Notes: generated from the sequence alone by a model not told the origin. A DNA stretch of 64,000 bases from Dyadobacter luteus (GCF_003383615.1 NZ_QNUL01000019.1:62001-126000), one strand, 5' to 3'; numbered from the stretch's first letter, positions 51,484 through 61,099 are shown. Numbers and translations: made by a program.

Positions 51484-54351
51484 TTAATATTCACCCAAAT
51501 CTCTGAATGAACGGCGGCGGGTAACTTTCAAATCCTGTAGTACACTTGATTTTACTTTCAAGGTAAAGCTGTAGTTACTCGCACGCATGGCACTTCCGGC
51601 GAATGGCGTCCAGCTGAAACTCATATCCCAGCAGTGGAGGTCGCGGTAAAGCGTAAGGGAGGTAATCGTCGGCTGAAAAGCAGCAAAGTCAAAACCTGTA
51701 TTCACACTGACTTTAAAGTTCTTAGATAAACTCAAATCCCCCGTAACCTGTACAGCCTGAATAATTTGCGCAGCGGAAAGTCCCGGCTTGGTAAGGCCAA
51801 AGTTGTAGTTCAAAGATACGTTCCAGGGAATATTGAAATCCACATACATATCAGGATTGTTCTGTACAAACTCACGTTGTTCCGGGGTAGCTGTGCTATT
51901 TCCACCGGGCGCAGGTTTATTTTTATCAGAGGAAGATGACTTCGGAGAGAAATTCGTACCTAGCGTAAAGCCCAGATTTTGCAGGTTTGCTAAACCTTGT
52001 CCCTGCGTGATTGCGTATTTATTAACCTTACGTCCGGATAAACTTCCGTTTGCCTCATAAGCATAAGGATCCAGGTTCATGTTAAAGTTCAGGTTGAGAT
52101 TTTTCCCGATCCTTGCATTGGCATTAATGGCGATATTGGATAAATTCAATGAGTCGGCCATGAGGTTATAATTACCTCCTAAGCTGAAGTTATCTAACAG
52201 CGATACTTTTTCAAACTGCTGCGCTGCTGTATCACTCTTTGATTTCAGCTTCATTTCGAAAGAGTTGTTCAAGCTGAAATTAATCACACTGGAAGCGCGT
52301 CCGTTACTCGTTGTGTTACCTACACCCCGGAAGCGCGAAAGACGCTTTGTATCTCCCATGATGTTGTACTGCACATTTTGATAAAAACCAAAGTTGTCGC
52401 CAGTAAAATCCGGCGTATAACTAAAAGATAGAGAAGGGATTACTGTATGCCTGATAGCTTCCAATCTTCTCCCTTTTACAAAGAAAGTACCGTAGAACCG
52501 CGTGTTAAGCCCACCTCCGAAGGAATAAGAATACTCAGTTCCGGCCTTATTGATCGTATCAATTCTTACATTATTTCCACCGACATAGGTATAATGGTAC
52601 TGCTTGGTGAAAACTTCACCATTCAGTGACATACTTGGTGTAAGGTTAATGAATTTTAAAAGTTTGAAGTTAGGCAGCGATATAGGAAGACTATAGCGAC
52701 CTGTAAATTGAGCATCTTTGAAAATAGCGGGAAAATTTCCCGAGTTAAATGCAACGATGTCAGTTTTGCCTAATCTGGCAGTATCTGCAATAAGATTTGT
52801 AACTTTGAATCCCAGTCGCGAATAGGATGTGTCGATAGCAGAAAGCGTATTACTCAATGCATAAGCTCCGCTGAAATCCAGTCCTAAACGAAAGCTCTCA
52901 TACCATTTCCCTCGCCCACCATTCATAGCAAAAGGAGCAATCTGATTTACACCCATACTGAAATCAGATGAGACGTTTGTAGTCCCGTTCTCTCTCCTGC
53001 CTGTAACACTGTTCAGTTGTCCGAAGTTCTGGTTTACCCTGAGACTTGCAGCACCACGGACGTATTGCCCCATGGTGCGGGTATACTGTACAGAGGAAGT
53101 AGCTACGTTGGAGGTATATTTTGCAGTGGAAAGTTCCTGGGTCTGGTTATAGCTATTGCTGGTTATATTGACATTTGCTGAGAACGTCGAGTTGCCCCTT
53201 GCCTTTGGAGCATGTGACCAGATGAGGCTAAAGTCGTTGGTAACACCTTCGCCTGTTCTTTGTCGTATTTCGTCGCTTGACCGGTTTCTTGCTATTCTGA
53301 ATGCAAAGTTACCGTTGTATTGATAGCGCTTGGAATAGGTTGAGGCAAGCCCCACACCCCAGCTACCAGACGAATAGATCTGGCCGGTAATAGCAGCGTT
53401 AACATATTCGCTGATGGCAAAATAATAACCTCCGTCCCGCAGATAGAAACCGCGGCCATTGGGCTCTTCTCCATAAGTCGGGAAAAGAATACCTGATGTT
53501 CCAATCTCCTTTTTCTTAGGGAATGGGAAGAAACCGAAAGGCAGGGCAATAGGCAGAGGCACATCTCCGATCACCAGATTAAAAGGTCCTGAAATGACCT
53601 GTTTCTGGTTCACCATTTTAATCTTAGGGGCATTGATAAAGTAGTGCGGGTGAGTCAGGTTACAGGTCGTATACATCGAATGCTGAATATAGAAATTGCC
53701 CTCAGCATCTTTTTTTACTTTCTCCCCCCGAATATTTCCATCGCCTTCAGTTGTTACAATTCCTTGAATAATAGCGCGTTTAGACTTGAAGTTATACCGA
53801 ATTTCTTTGGTGTTGTAAATCTGGGCACCGTCCTGAAAGATGGGCTCCCCAGCCATTTTTTTAGCTGTTGAATCGTATGTGCCCACGGCATACACCTCAT
53901 TGGTAACCCAGTTCAACCGGATATAATTGGCTTTCAGGTTGATTGTCCCATAGGTAACAACTGCATTACCATATAAGTGAACTTGTTTTAAAACTACATC
54001 GGATATGGTGGAATCTTCGGAATCATATTTGACCATGAATTCCAGATCATCTTTTGCAAGAGAATCGGCTGCAGTGGAATCAGAAGCAATGGCAACACTG
54101 TCCCGTACAGATAAGGTATCTCCGGGAGTCTTTATGGCAGCTTTGACGGTATCGGGCAATGATTTGTTTGCAGTTGTCCCGGCCATGGAAAGCGTGTCAC
54201 GTTTTGGTACTACCTGGCTGGTTCCTTTTTCTTTATTAAGGTTTTTACCGGATCGCCCCAAGCGCAACTGCACACATCCCATCGTGCCGATCAGAAGAAA
54301 CGTCACAAATCCTAGCGATATAATAATCGCCTTTCTTTTCAGTTCTAACAA
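51484..54351 (-). CDS. lptD: LPS-assembly outer membrane protein LptD-like
   Basis: A 955-residue outer-membrane protein that inserts lipopolysaccharide into the outer leaflet. It has an N-terminal hydrophobic segment (about 8-25, ending MGC), a low-complexity linker to about residue 95, an OstA/LptA-like domain at about 100-260 (KQVHLYGNAVVTYGTINLKAN), and a long C-terminal barrel. The barrel starts near PLPIALPFGFFPFPKKK and ISGPFNLVIGDVP. The start is TTG, since no ATG is available before the hydrophobic part. It is divergent from the amidase gene. Confidence 0.87.
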   Translation of the reverse strand: MLELKRKAIIISLGFVTFLLIGTMGCVQLRLGRSGKNLNKEKGTSQVVPKRDTLSMAGTTANKSLPDTVKAAIKTPGDTLSVRDSVAIASDSTAADSLAKDDLEFMVKYDSEDSTISDVVLKQVHLYGNAVVTYGTINLKANYIRLNWVTNEVYAVGTYDSTAKKMAGEPIFQDGAQIYNTKEIRYNFKSKRAIIQGIVTTEGDGNIRGEKVKKDAEGNFYIQHSMYTTCNLTHPHYFINAPKIKMVNQKQVISGPFNLVIGDVPLPIALPFGFFPFPKKKEIGTSGILFPTYGEEPNGRGFYLRDGGYYFAISEYVNAAITGQIYSSGSWGVGLASTYSKRYQYNGNFAFRIARNRSSDEIRQRTGEGVTNDFSLIWSHAPKARGNSTFSANVNITSNSYNQTQELSTAKYTSNVATSSVQYTRTMGQYVRGAASLRVNQNFGQLNSVTGRRENGTTNVSSDFSMGVNQIAPFAMNGGRGKWYESFRLGLDFSGAYALSNTLSAIDTSYSRLGFKVTNLIADTARLGKTDIVAFNSGNFPAIFKDAQFTGRYSLPISLPNFKLLKFINLTPSMSLNGEVFTKQYHYTYVGGNNVRIDTINKAGTEYSYSFGGGLNTRFYGTFFVKGRRLEAIRHTVIPSLSFSYTPDFTGDNFGFYQNVQYNIMGDTKRLSRFRGVGNTTSNGRASSVINFSLNNSFEMKLKSKSDTAAQQFEKVSLLDNFSLGGNYNLMADSLNLSNIAINANARIGKNLNLNFNMNLDPYAYEANGSLSGRKVNKYAITQGQGLANLQNLGFTLGTNFSPKSSSSDKNKPAPGGNSTATPEQREFVQNNPDMYVDFNIPWNVSLNYNFGLTKPGLSAAQIIQAVQVTGDLSLSKNFKVSVNTGFDFAAFQPTITSLTLYRDLHCWDMSFSWTPFAGSAMRASNYSFTLKVKSSVLQDLKVTRRRSFRDLGEY

Positions 54352-54357
54352 ATAGAG

Positions 54358-54365
54358 TATTTTTG
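54358..54365 (+). promoter_or_regulatory. -7 element for the amidase gene
   Basis: TATTTTTG fully matches TAnnTTTG and lies 61 bases before the amidase ATG, at the very start of lptD on the other strand. Confidence 0.45.
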
Positions 54366-54377
54366 CATAAGGAATAT

Positions 54378-54385
54378 CAAAATTA
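54378..54385 (-). promoter_or_regulatory. -7 element for lptD
   Basis: On the minus strand TAATTTTG fully matches TAnnTTTG, 26 bases before the lptD start. It faces the amidase element, so the two polymerase footprints would overlap. Confidence 0.45.
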
Positions 54386-54426
54386 GTGGAGAAACCCCTA
54401 AAGAATAACGCCGTAACTAAAAAATA

Positions 54427-55227
54427 ATGTTAAAAGTTCTTAAAACCCTGATTTTAGCCTGTTTTCTATTCACGAGTCTTGCTTTTGTATATCAGGAAGG
54501 ACCAGTTTCAGCATCTAAAGTCGATAGTAAAGTTAAAGTAGTGGTTATTGATGCCGGGCATGGAGGTAAAGATCCCGGAACTAGAGGGAGAAATACTAAA
54601 GAAAAGGATGTTGCTCTCAGTGTTGCACTTAAACTGGGGCGAAAAATAAAAGAAGAAACTCCTGATGTAAAAGTCCTTTACACAAGATCCACCGACGTTT
54701 TTATCGAGCTTGGTGAACGTTCCGCTTTCGCAAACAGAAATAATGCCGACCTTTTTATTTCGATTCACTGTAATGCTACTCCACGTTCCAAAAGCGTGAG
54801 GGGAACTGAAACGTTCGTAATGGGTTTACACAAAACGGAAGGTAACCTTGAAGTTGCAAAACGAGAAAACTCGGTAATCTTACAGGAAACGAATTATAAG
54901 CAGAAGTACAAGGGGTTTGATCCTGAATCTCCGCTCGCGCACATCATGCTTGCCAATTACCAGAGTGCATTTATTTCCAGTAGTTTACGATTCGCGGATC
55001 AGGTTGAGAAGAAGTTTCAGTCCGTATCCGGGCGTGATAGCAGAGGTGTAAAACAGGCCGGATTTCTGGTTTTGTGGAGAGCAGCTATGCCAAGTGTCCT
55101 GATCGAGACAGGTTTTTTATCTACTCCGGATGAGGAGGAATATCTGAGGTCTGATGATGGCCAGGATGAGGTAGCCAACTCAATTTTGCAGGCATTTAAA
55201 GTTTATAAGAAAGAAATGGATCAGTAG
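54427..55227 (+). CDS. N-acetylmuramoyl-L-alanine amidase (Amidase_3)
   Basis: A 266-residue exported zinc amidase that cuts the stem peptide from MurNAc. A signal peptide covers about residues 1-20. The Amidase_3 domain begins VVVIDAGHGGKDPGTRG, where the first zinc His lies, followed by Glu in TKEKDVALSV, His in FISIHCNATPR, and catalytic Glu in LIETGFLST near residue 226. There is no LysM or AMIN domain. It is followed by mlaD after 76 bases, as often seen in Bacteroidota next to lptD. Confidence 0.94.
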   Translation: MLKVLKTLILACFLFTSLAFVYQEGPVSASKVDSKVKVVVIDAGHGGKDPGTRGRNTKEKDVALSVALKLGRKIKEETPDVKVLYTRSTDVFIELGERSAFANRNNADLFISIHCNATPRSKSVRGTETFVMGLHKTEGNLEVAKRENSVILQETNYKQKYKGFDPESPLAHIMLANYQSAFISSSLRFADQVEKKFQSVSGRDSRGVKQAGFLVLWRAAMPSVLIETGFLSTPDEEEYLRSDDGQDEVANSILQAFKVYKKEMDQ

Positions 55228-55303
55228 ATAAACTGATACAGTTTCTGAATTTTGCGTATTATTTTCAATACTTTGGCCTGTGTCAAAGCAAATTTTTTAG
55301 GCC

Positions 55304-56272
55304 ATGAAAATTTCTAAAGAAGCAAAAGTTGGGGCTATGGCATTGGTAGCTATTATCATGCTGTACTTCGGTTTTCACATATTGAAAGGATCCGATGTTT
55401 TTTCAAGAACGTATAAATATCACGTCATTTACGATAATATTGACGGCTTAACGGCGTCGAACCCAGTTCTGCTGAATGGACTTAATATAGGTCGGGTTCA
55501 GGGAATCAAATTGTTACAGAATCGGCAGAATAAACTTCTTGTAACATTGGATATACAAAAATCCATTTCTTTACCGAAAGGCACTGCTGCAACGCTTGCG
55601 GATGGTGGACTGCTGGGAGGAAAAGTGATACACCTGGCCATGGGGAAATCGGATAAATTCCTGACAGATGGAGATACATTATCTGCAATGAAAGAAGCCG
55701 GGATCTCAGCGCTGCTTCAGGAGAAAGCACTTCCACTGGTTACGCATGCCGATTCGCTGGTGCGAAACCTTGACTTGGTAGCATCGGGCTTCAAAGAAAC
55801 CGGCCTGATATTGAATCAGGTACTTAAAAACTATGATCAGGCAGGTAGTGATGTACAGGGATTGTTGAAAGATAACCGTAAAAACCTGCTTGCCATCACC
55901 ACTAATCTGAATAAACTATCCACTTCTCTTGTGGAGACAGAAAAGGAATTGAAACCTTTGCTTGGCAAGGCGGGTACGCTGGCGGATTCGTTGAATGCGC
56001 TAAGACTTGGAGAAACGGTGCAAAGCGCCAATAAAACCATTGCGGAACTGCGTCAGATACTGGCAAGTATTGAGGCTGGAAATGGGACTGCAGGCAAGCT
56101 GGTGAAGGATGAGACATTGTACAGAAATCTAAATAGCACGATGGTGAGTCTGAATAAGCTGATGACCAACTTCCGTGAACATCCGAAGAGGTATGTACAT
56201 TTGTCTGTTTTTGGTAAAAAAGATAAAGGTCCTGCTGAGTCTCAGCCTGATACTACTACGTTGATAAAGTAA
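55304..56272 (+). CDS. MlaD/MCE family lipid-transport protein
   Basis: A 322-residue membrane-anchored protein. One N-terminal TM helix covers about residues 9-27 (AKVGAMALVAIIMLYFGFHIL). The MCE domain is at about 38-115, with NIDGLTASNPVLLNGLNIGRVQGI. A helical region follows from about 120 to 290 (coiled-coil-like, Leu-rich), ending in a Pro/Thr tail. MCE proteins shuttle phospholipids between the membranes with an MlaE permease and MlaF ATPase, neither of which is adjacent. It probably shares a transcript with the amidase gene. Confidence 0.9.
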   Translation: MKISKEAKVGAMALVAIIMLYFGFHILKGSDVFSRTYKYHVIYDNIDGLTASNPVLLNGLNIGRVQGIKLLQNRQNKLLVTLDIQKSISLPKGTAATLADGGLLGGKVIHLAMGKSDKFLTDGDTLSAMKEAGISALLQEKALPLVTHADSLVRNLDLVASGFKETGLILNQVLKNYDQAGSDVQGLLKDNRKNLLAITTNLNKLSTSLVETEKELKPLLGKAGTLADSLNALRLGETVQSANKTIAELRQILASIEAGNGTAGKLVKDETLYRNLNSTMVSLNKLMTNFREHPKRYVHLSVFGKKDKGPAESQPDTTTLIK

Positions 56273-56298
56273 AGTGATTCCACTTCAGAAAAATCTGA

Positions 56299-56336
56299 GA
56301 AAGTCGTTTGCAAGTCCGCAAACGACTTTCTTTTTT
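56299..56336 (+). terminator. Intrinsic terminator after mlaD-like gene
   Basis: Perfect 13-bp arms (56299-56311 and 56318-56330), with a six-base loop, are followed by six T residues. Confidence 0.92.
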
Positions 56337-56398
56337 ACCGGCAATGTTGCAAATCGTGGTATTTGTGTTTATACTGTATAAAATTGAATTATCGGATT

Positions 56399-58012
56399 AT
56401 GGTAAAACAACAAACTATTCAGGAATTGCTGGAGGTACTTCATCAGAAATATGAGCTGGTAAAACAAGGCGGTGGTGCGAAGAAAATAGAAACACATCAT
56501 AAAAAGGGAAAACTTACAGCACGTGAAAGGATTGATTATCTGATTGACCCGGATTCGTACTTTTTGGAAGTGGGAGCCTTCGTGGCGGATGGTATGTATC
56601 AGGAAGAAGGCGGGTGCCCGTCGGGTGGAGTGGTAACCGGCATCGGTTATGTAGCAGGGCGGCAATGTATGATCGTTGCCAATGATGCCACCGTGAAAGC
56701 GGGTGCCTGGTTTCCAATTGCGGCCAAGAAAAACCTGCGCGCTCAGGAAATCGCAATGGAAAACCGTTTGCCGGTGATTTACCTTGTAGATAGTGCCGGT
56801 GTATATCTTCCGATGCAATCAGACGTTTTTGCTGATAAGGAGCATTTTGGGAGAATTTTCAGAAACAATGCAAAAATGTCTTCTATGGGGATCGTACAAA
56901 TCGCCGCCATTATGGGGAGCTGTGTGGCCGGAGGCGCGTATTTGCCAATCATGTCGGATGAAGCCTTTATTGTGGAAGGAACGGGATCTGTATATCTGGC
57001 GGGCCCATATCTCGTAAAATCGTCGATTGGTGAAGATGTGGATTCAGAAACATTGGGAGGAGCAGAGATGCATTGTGAGATTTCAGGTGTTACCGACAAT
57101 AAATTTCCGGATGATAAATCTTGTCTTGATGCGATCAGAAAACATATTGATAGAATAGGGCAACCTGCCTCGGCGGGGTTTGATCGAAAAATTGCTGTTG
57201 ATCCTGCCAAAGATGCCCGGGATATTTATGACCTGATTCCTGCAGATCGTCTCAAACCGTATGATATGCGATCCGTCCTGGAATGTATTGTAGACGCTTC
57301 TGAACTGGATGAGTACAAACCTGACTATGGCAAAACGCTGATTTGCGCCTATGCCCGCGTGGATGGCTGGGCGGTTGGAATTGTGGCAAATCAGCGAAAG
57401 ATGGTAAAGTCCGGAAAAGGAGAAATGCAGATGGGAGGGGTTATCTATGGTGAATCTGCCGATAAAGCTGCTCGGTTTATCATGAATTGTAATCAGAAGA
57501 AAATTCCGCTGATTTTTTTTCACGATGTGACTGGCTTTATGGTTGGGAGCCGTGCAGAGCAAGGTGGAATTATTAAGGATGGTGCCAAAATGGTCAATGC
57601 CGTTGCTAACTCAATAGTGCCCAAATTCACTTTTATTGTCGGGAATTCTTATGGCGCAGGTAACTATGCCATGTGTGGAAAAGCGTATGATCCCCGCCTG
57701 ATTTATGCCTGGCCGACTGCACAAATGGCCGTGATGAGCGGAGCTACTGCTGCCAAAACATTATTGCAAATCCAGACTGCTACTTTGAAAGCAAGAGGAG
57801 AAGTACTTTCGGCGGAAGCAGAAAAAACGATGCTTGATGAAATTACAGATCGCTATAACGAGGAATTGTCACCTTACTACGCTGCCTCCCGACTGTGGGT
57901 AGATGGAATTATTGATCCTGTTGAAACCAGGAAAATTATATCAACAGGAATTGGAGCGGCCAATCAGGCGCCTGTTAATGAACGTTTTAGTGTGGGGGTA
58001 ATGCAGGTTTGA
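56399..58012 (+). CDS. Acyl-CoA carboxylase beta subunit (carboxyltransferase)
   Basis: A 537-residue cytosolic carboxyltransferase that moves a carboxyl group from biotin to an acyl-CoA, in the propionyl- or methylcrotonyl-CoA carboxylase family. The N-terminal half has HHKKGKLTARERIDYLIDPD and LPVIYLVDSAGVYLP, and GGGAKKIETHHKKGKLTARE starts the domain. The C-terminal half has the oxyanion-loop segments MVGSRAEQGGIIKDGAKM and IVGNSYGAGNYAMCGKAYDP. The biotin carboxylase alpha subunit is not adjacent. The start was set at the ATG at 56399; the longer frame adds 12 unlikely residues. Confidence 0.93.
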   Translation: MVKQQTIQELLEVLHQKYELVKQGGGAKKIETHHKKGKLTARERIDYLIDPDSYFLEVGAFVADGMYQEEGGCPSGGVVTGIGYVAGRQCMIVANDATVKAGAWFPIAAKKNLRAQEIAMENRLPVIYLVDSAGVYLPMQSDVFADKEHFGRIFRNNAKMSSMGIVQIAAIMGSCVAGGAYLPIMSDEAFIVEGTGSVYLAGPYLVKSSIGEDVDSETLGGAEMHCEISGVTDNKFPDDKSCLDAIRKHIDRIGQPASAGFDRKIAVDPAKDARDIYDLIPADRLKPYDMRSVLECIVDASELDEYKPDYGKTLICAYARVDGWAVGIVANQRKMVKSGKGEMQMGGVIYGESADKAARFIMNCNQKKIPLIFFHDVTGFMVGSRAEQGGIIKDGAKMVNAVANSIVPKFTFIVGNSYGAGNYAMCGKAYDPRLIYAWPTAQMAVMSGATAAKTLLQIQTATLKARGEVLSAEAEKTMLDEITDRYNEELSPYYAASRLWVDGIIDPVETRKIISTGIGAANQAPVNERFSVGVMQV

Positions 58013-58083
58013 ACAATATATTTAGTACCTTAATGCTCTTTGATATGTAGCTCAACCTCCCTTCACATTTATCTAAAACTTTT

Positions 58084-58659
58084 ATGTTAAGATTTGTATG
58101 TTTTTTTCTGGTTCTCTTTGCTACTGCTTTACCTGATAATGCTGTTGCGCAGAGAAAGAAAGTAAAATTACACCGGCTTACTATCGTGCAATTTGACGAT
58201 TCGAAAGTGAAAGGCATATTGTATGATATTACAGAGAAGGGAATTATATTGATTCAAAAAAAGGATTTGAGAGATCCGAGATATGAGCTATTATCAGGTG
58301 CCGTAAAAGACGGTCTGATTCAAACAACTGATGTACCTTACAATAGCGTAAAGACGATATACGTACGTCGAAAAGGATCGGTAGGACGGGCTTTTGGAAT
58401 TGGTGCAGCTAGTGCATTTGCGATTACGGGTCTGATTACCATGGGAAATACGGTTTTTGGGGATGGATGTGGCTGCGCTGGTCCACCAGCAGTTTTGATT
58501 TTACCTCCAATCGCTGGTATTCTTGGCGGTATTGTCGGCTCAATAGTAGGACTCGCTCCTAAAAAAACAATCCAACTGGACACTCACCGGCTATATGACA
58601 GTGCTGAGTCGAGGTTACGCAAATATTCACTGGCAGGGCAGGTTATGCAGGGAAACTGA
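58084..58659 (+). CDS. Hypothetical exported protein with C-terminal glycine-rich membrane segments
   Basis: A 191-residue protein. A signal peptide covers about residues 1-22 (ending AVAQ). A soluble part at about 25-100 has VQFDDSKVKGILYDITEKGIIL, a beta-rich pattern in which a substance is linked to a remodelling step. Two hydrophobic Gly/Ala-rich stretches follow at about 100-120 and 135-160 (PPAVLILPPIAGILGGIVGS), separated by a Cys motif GDGCGCAGP. The family is not recognised. It is convergent with the coiled-coil gene. Confidence 0.65.
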   Translation: MLRFVCFFLVLFATALPDNAVAQRKKVKLHRLTIVQFDDSKVKGILYDITEKGIILIQKKDLRDPRYELLSGAVKDGLIQTTDVPYNSVKTIYVRRKGSVGRAFGIGAASAFAITGLITMGNTVFGDGCGCAGPPAVLILPPIAGILGGIVGSIVGLAPKKTIQLDTHRLYDSAESRLRKYSLAGQVMQGN

Positions 58660-58685
58660 AAACGTTAACCTGGTTCCTTGTATAC

Positions 58686-58716
58686 CTAAAAAGCTGCCCT
58701 TTGAGCAGCTTTTTAG
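58686..58716. terminator. Bidirectional terminator
   Basis: CTAAAAAGCTGC (58686-58697) pairs with GCAGCTTTTTAG (58705-58716) over a seven-base loop; A- and T-runs on the two sides serve both convergent genes. Confidence 0.85.
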
Positions 58717-58739
58717 GTTCTTATTTTATTCTTCACGTG

Positions 58740-59030
58740 CTAGTTAGATTCGCTGAATTCCAATAACATTTCGTCAGTGATTTTGTTTGCTGATTTGAAC
58801 TCAGAAACGGTTTCCGTGAATGACGAATGCAATCCTTCAATATTTTCAAGGTTTTTGTACGCGCCGTCATATACTTCGGAAATAGATTTTTCCAATTGCT
58901 GATTGCTCAGATTCATGTTTTCAGTTTCAATCTGCCCGATCTTTTTGATTACCGCAGTTTCACTGTTCTTTAGATCCTCTATCTCCCTCAGAATCTTTTC
59001 CATTGTCTTGAATTTCTCAATCTTATCCAT
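58740..59030 (-). CDS. Small coiled-coil protein, hypothetical
   Basis: A 96-residue acidic, helical protein with no signal peptide or membrane segment. Heptad-like Leu/Ile spacing in EKILREIEDLKNSETAVIKK and the following IGQIETENMNLSNQQLEKSI suggests a coiled coil through most of its length. It is monocistronic, divergent from the hydrolase-fusion gene. I do not recognise it, and the coding call rests on length, a clean start and a terminator downstream. Confidence 0.65.
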   Translation of the reverse strand: MDKIEKFKTMEKILREIEDLKNSETAVIKKIGQIETENMNLSNQQLEKSISEVYDGAYKNLENIEGLHSSFTETVSEFKSANKITDEMLLEFSESN

Positions 59031-59146
59031 AAAATTTTCATTTAATGATACAAGTTGGAGTTAAAATACCATGCCAGTCGTTAGATTAAATTTCTGATCC
59101 TGTTCTAATAACTGGTAAATTTTGTGGCTTCTGATCTTTTAAATAC

Positions 59147-61099
59147 ATGAAACAAATGTATCGGACGAGCGCGTTGTCATTTCTATATCTTTTAATTGTT
59201 TTGGCCTCATATGGGCAATCTGTTCCCGAAGTTGTAGCCGGGGCGAACAGCAATTGGAAAGGGTTTGAAAAAGTGGAGTTTCGGTTCAATGGTCGGGATG
59301 CCTGGTACGTAAAACCGAAAAATGCTGTACACGGAAATCCGTGGGTTTGGCGGGCACATTTTCCTGACTGGCACACCGAAATGGATAGTATTTTACTGAG
59401 TCGAGGTTTCCACGTAGCTTATGTAAATACCAACGACATGTTTGGTCATCCCAAAGCAATGCAGGTTTGGGATGCTTTTTATGACTATCTGACTGAACAA
59501 AAACAGTTTGCTCCTAAGGTTGCTCTGGAAGGTGTAAGCAGGGGAGGTTTGTATGTATATGGTTGGGCAAAACGTAACCCGGATAAGGTGAGTTGCATCT
59601 ATGCAGAAGCGCCTGTATGTGATCCCAAAAGCTGGCCTGGCGGAAAAGGCAAGGGGCCTGGTTCAGAAAAGGATTGGGCGGCGTGGTTGCAACAGTATAA
59701 TCTTACCGAAAAAGAAGCAGAAAATTTTGAAGAGATACCGCTGAATGATTTGAAAGGATTGGCTGCTTTCAAAGTGCCTGTTCTGCATGTGATAGGGCAA
59801 CAGGATAAGCTGGTACCTCCTTCGGAAAATTCGGATTTACTTATTGAGAATTATATAAAACTTGGAGGGCCGGCCAGCGTGTACCCTATGACGCGCGGTG
59901 AGCAAACGCTGGAAGGACACCATTTCCCCATTGAACATCCTGAAATTTTTGCAAGTTTCATTTATGAAAACAGCGTTCCGGTTTTAAAGCCGTTGCAACG
60001 TCAGCCCTATATTGAAATAAACGCCGGACTGAAAAATGCATATGACAAATTCCAAAATGAAAAGAAGGGTACGGTGGCTTTTTTAGGTGGGTCTATCACG
60101 CATAATCCGGGCTGGCGGGATAAAACATCGCAATATCTGAAAGAGCGCTTTCCTGATACAGAGTTTACTTTCATAGCTGCAGGAATTCCCTCGCTGGGAA
60201 GTACGCCGCATGCATTTCGTTTTTCCCGTGATGTGTTAGCCAAAGGAACCCCTGATTTGCTGTTTCTGGAAGCAGCCGTGAACGACAGAGGTAATGGCTT
60301 TAGTGAAAAGGCGCAGATACGTGCGCTGGATGGAATCATGAAGCAGCTGTATGCGCACAATCCGAAGGCTAATGTAATCCTAATGGCATTCGCAGAGCCC
60401 CATAAGAATACCGATTACGAAAATGGAAAAGAGCCTGTTGAGGTAGCGGTACATCAAAAAGTGGCTAAATATTACGGAGCTGTGTACATCAACCTTGCAA
60501 AAGAGGTTTATGACAGAATTAAGGCCGGAGAGTTCTCATGGAAATATGATTTTAAGGACCTCCATCCTTCACCTTACGGACAGGAGGTTTATTTTCAAAC
60601 AATTAAAGAATTGCTGAAGATTTCACCTTCTGCTACTCCAGTAGTGGTAAAAAAATCAGGAATGGATGTGTACGCGTATGAAAAGGCAGCGTATCGGGAC
60701 ATCAAAGAAGCTAAGCGGTTATCAGGCTTTAAAACTGAAGCCAATTGGAAACCGGTTGACAAAACACCAACCAGAGCTGGTTTTGTAGATGTACCCATGT
60801 TGACAGGTGAAACGTCCGGCTCCTCGTTTGCATTTGACTTCAAAGGCAGAGCTGTAGGTATCGCTGTTATTTCGGGTCCGGATGCCGGCAAAATAGCTTA
60901 TAGCGTAGACGGCAAAAATCCGAAGACGTTAGATTTGTTTACGCCATGGAGCAATCAGTTACATTTGCCATGGTACCTGATGCTTGCGGACGAACTGAAG
61001 TCGGGCAGGCATACTTTGAAAGTTACGCTCTTGCCGGAAAAAAATGAAAAGAGCGCAGGTTATGCGCTGAGACTTGTTCATTTTCTGGTAAACGAGTGA
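59147..61099 (+). CDS. Two-domain esterase: alpha/beta hydrolase fused to SGNH/GDSL hydrolase
   Basis: A 650-residue exported protein with a signal peptide (about residues 1-22, ending YGQ). Domain 1 (about 25-275) is an alpha/beta hydrolase with nucleophile Ser131 in EGVSRGGLYVYGW and probable acid/His near DKLVPP and EGHHFPIEHPE. Domain 2 (about 300-490) is SGNH-type, with Ser316 in FLGGSITHN, Gly in GIPSLGSTPHAFRF, Asn in AAVNDRG and the DxxH in DLHPSPYG. A C-terminal beta domain (about 500-650) follows. It probably removes acyl groups from polysaccharides. Confidence 0.85.
   Translation: MKQMYRTSALSFLYLLIVLASYGQSVPEVVAGANSNWKGFEKVEFRFNGRDAWYVKPKNAVHGNPWVWRAHFPDWHTEMDSILLSRGFHVAYVNTNDMFGHPKAMQVWDAFYDYLTEQKQFAPKVALEGVSRGGLYVYGWAKRNPDKVSCIYAEAPVCDPKSWPGGKGKGPGSEKDWAAWLQQYNLTEKEAENFEEIPLNDLKGLAAFKVPVLHVIGQQDKLVPPSENSDLLIENYIKLGGPASVYPMTRGEQTLEGHHFPIEHPEIFASFIYENSVPVLKPLQRQPYIEINAGLKNAYDKFQNEKKGTVAFLGGSITHNPGWRDKTSQYLKERFPDTEFTFIAAGIPSLGSTPHAFRFSRDVLAKGTPDLLFLEAAVNDRGNGFSEKAQIRALDGIMKQLYAHNPKANVILMAFAEPHKNTDYENGKEPVEVAVHQKVAKYYGAVYINLAKEVYDRIKAGEFSWKYDFKDLHPSPYGQEVYFQTIKELLKISPSATPVVVKKSGMDVYAYEKAAYRDIKEAKRLSGFKTEANWKPVDKTPTRAGFVDVPMLTGETSGSSFAFDFKGRAVGIAVISGPDAGKIAYSVDGKNPKTLDLFTPWSNQLHLPWYLMLADELKSGRHTLKVTLLPEKNEKSAGYALRLVHFLVNE

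Noticed and set aside
54289-54351. LptD as a lipoprotein because of a Cys after the hydrophobic segment (TMGC).
   Set aside because: The lipobox is poor (Thr at -3, Met at -2) and LptD proteins are not known to be lipid-anchored.
56369-56818. A minus-strand frame of 149 codons over the start of the acyl-CoA carboxylase gene.
   Set aside because: It is antisense to a well-preserved enzyme and its product is a Phe/His-rich shadow sequence with no domain.
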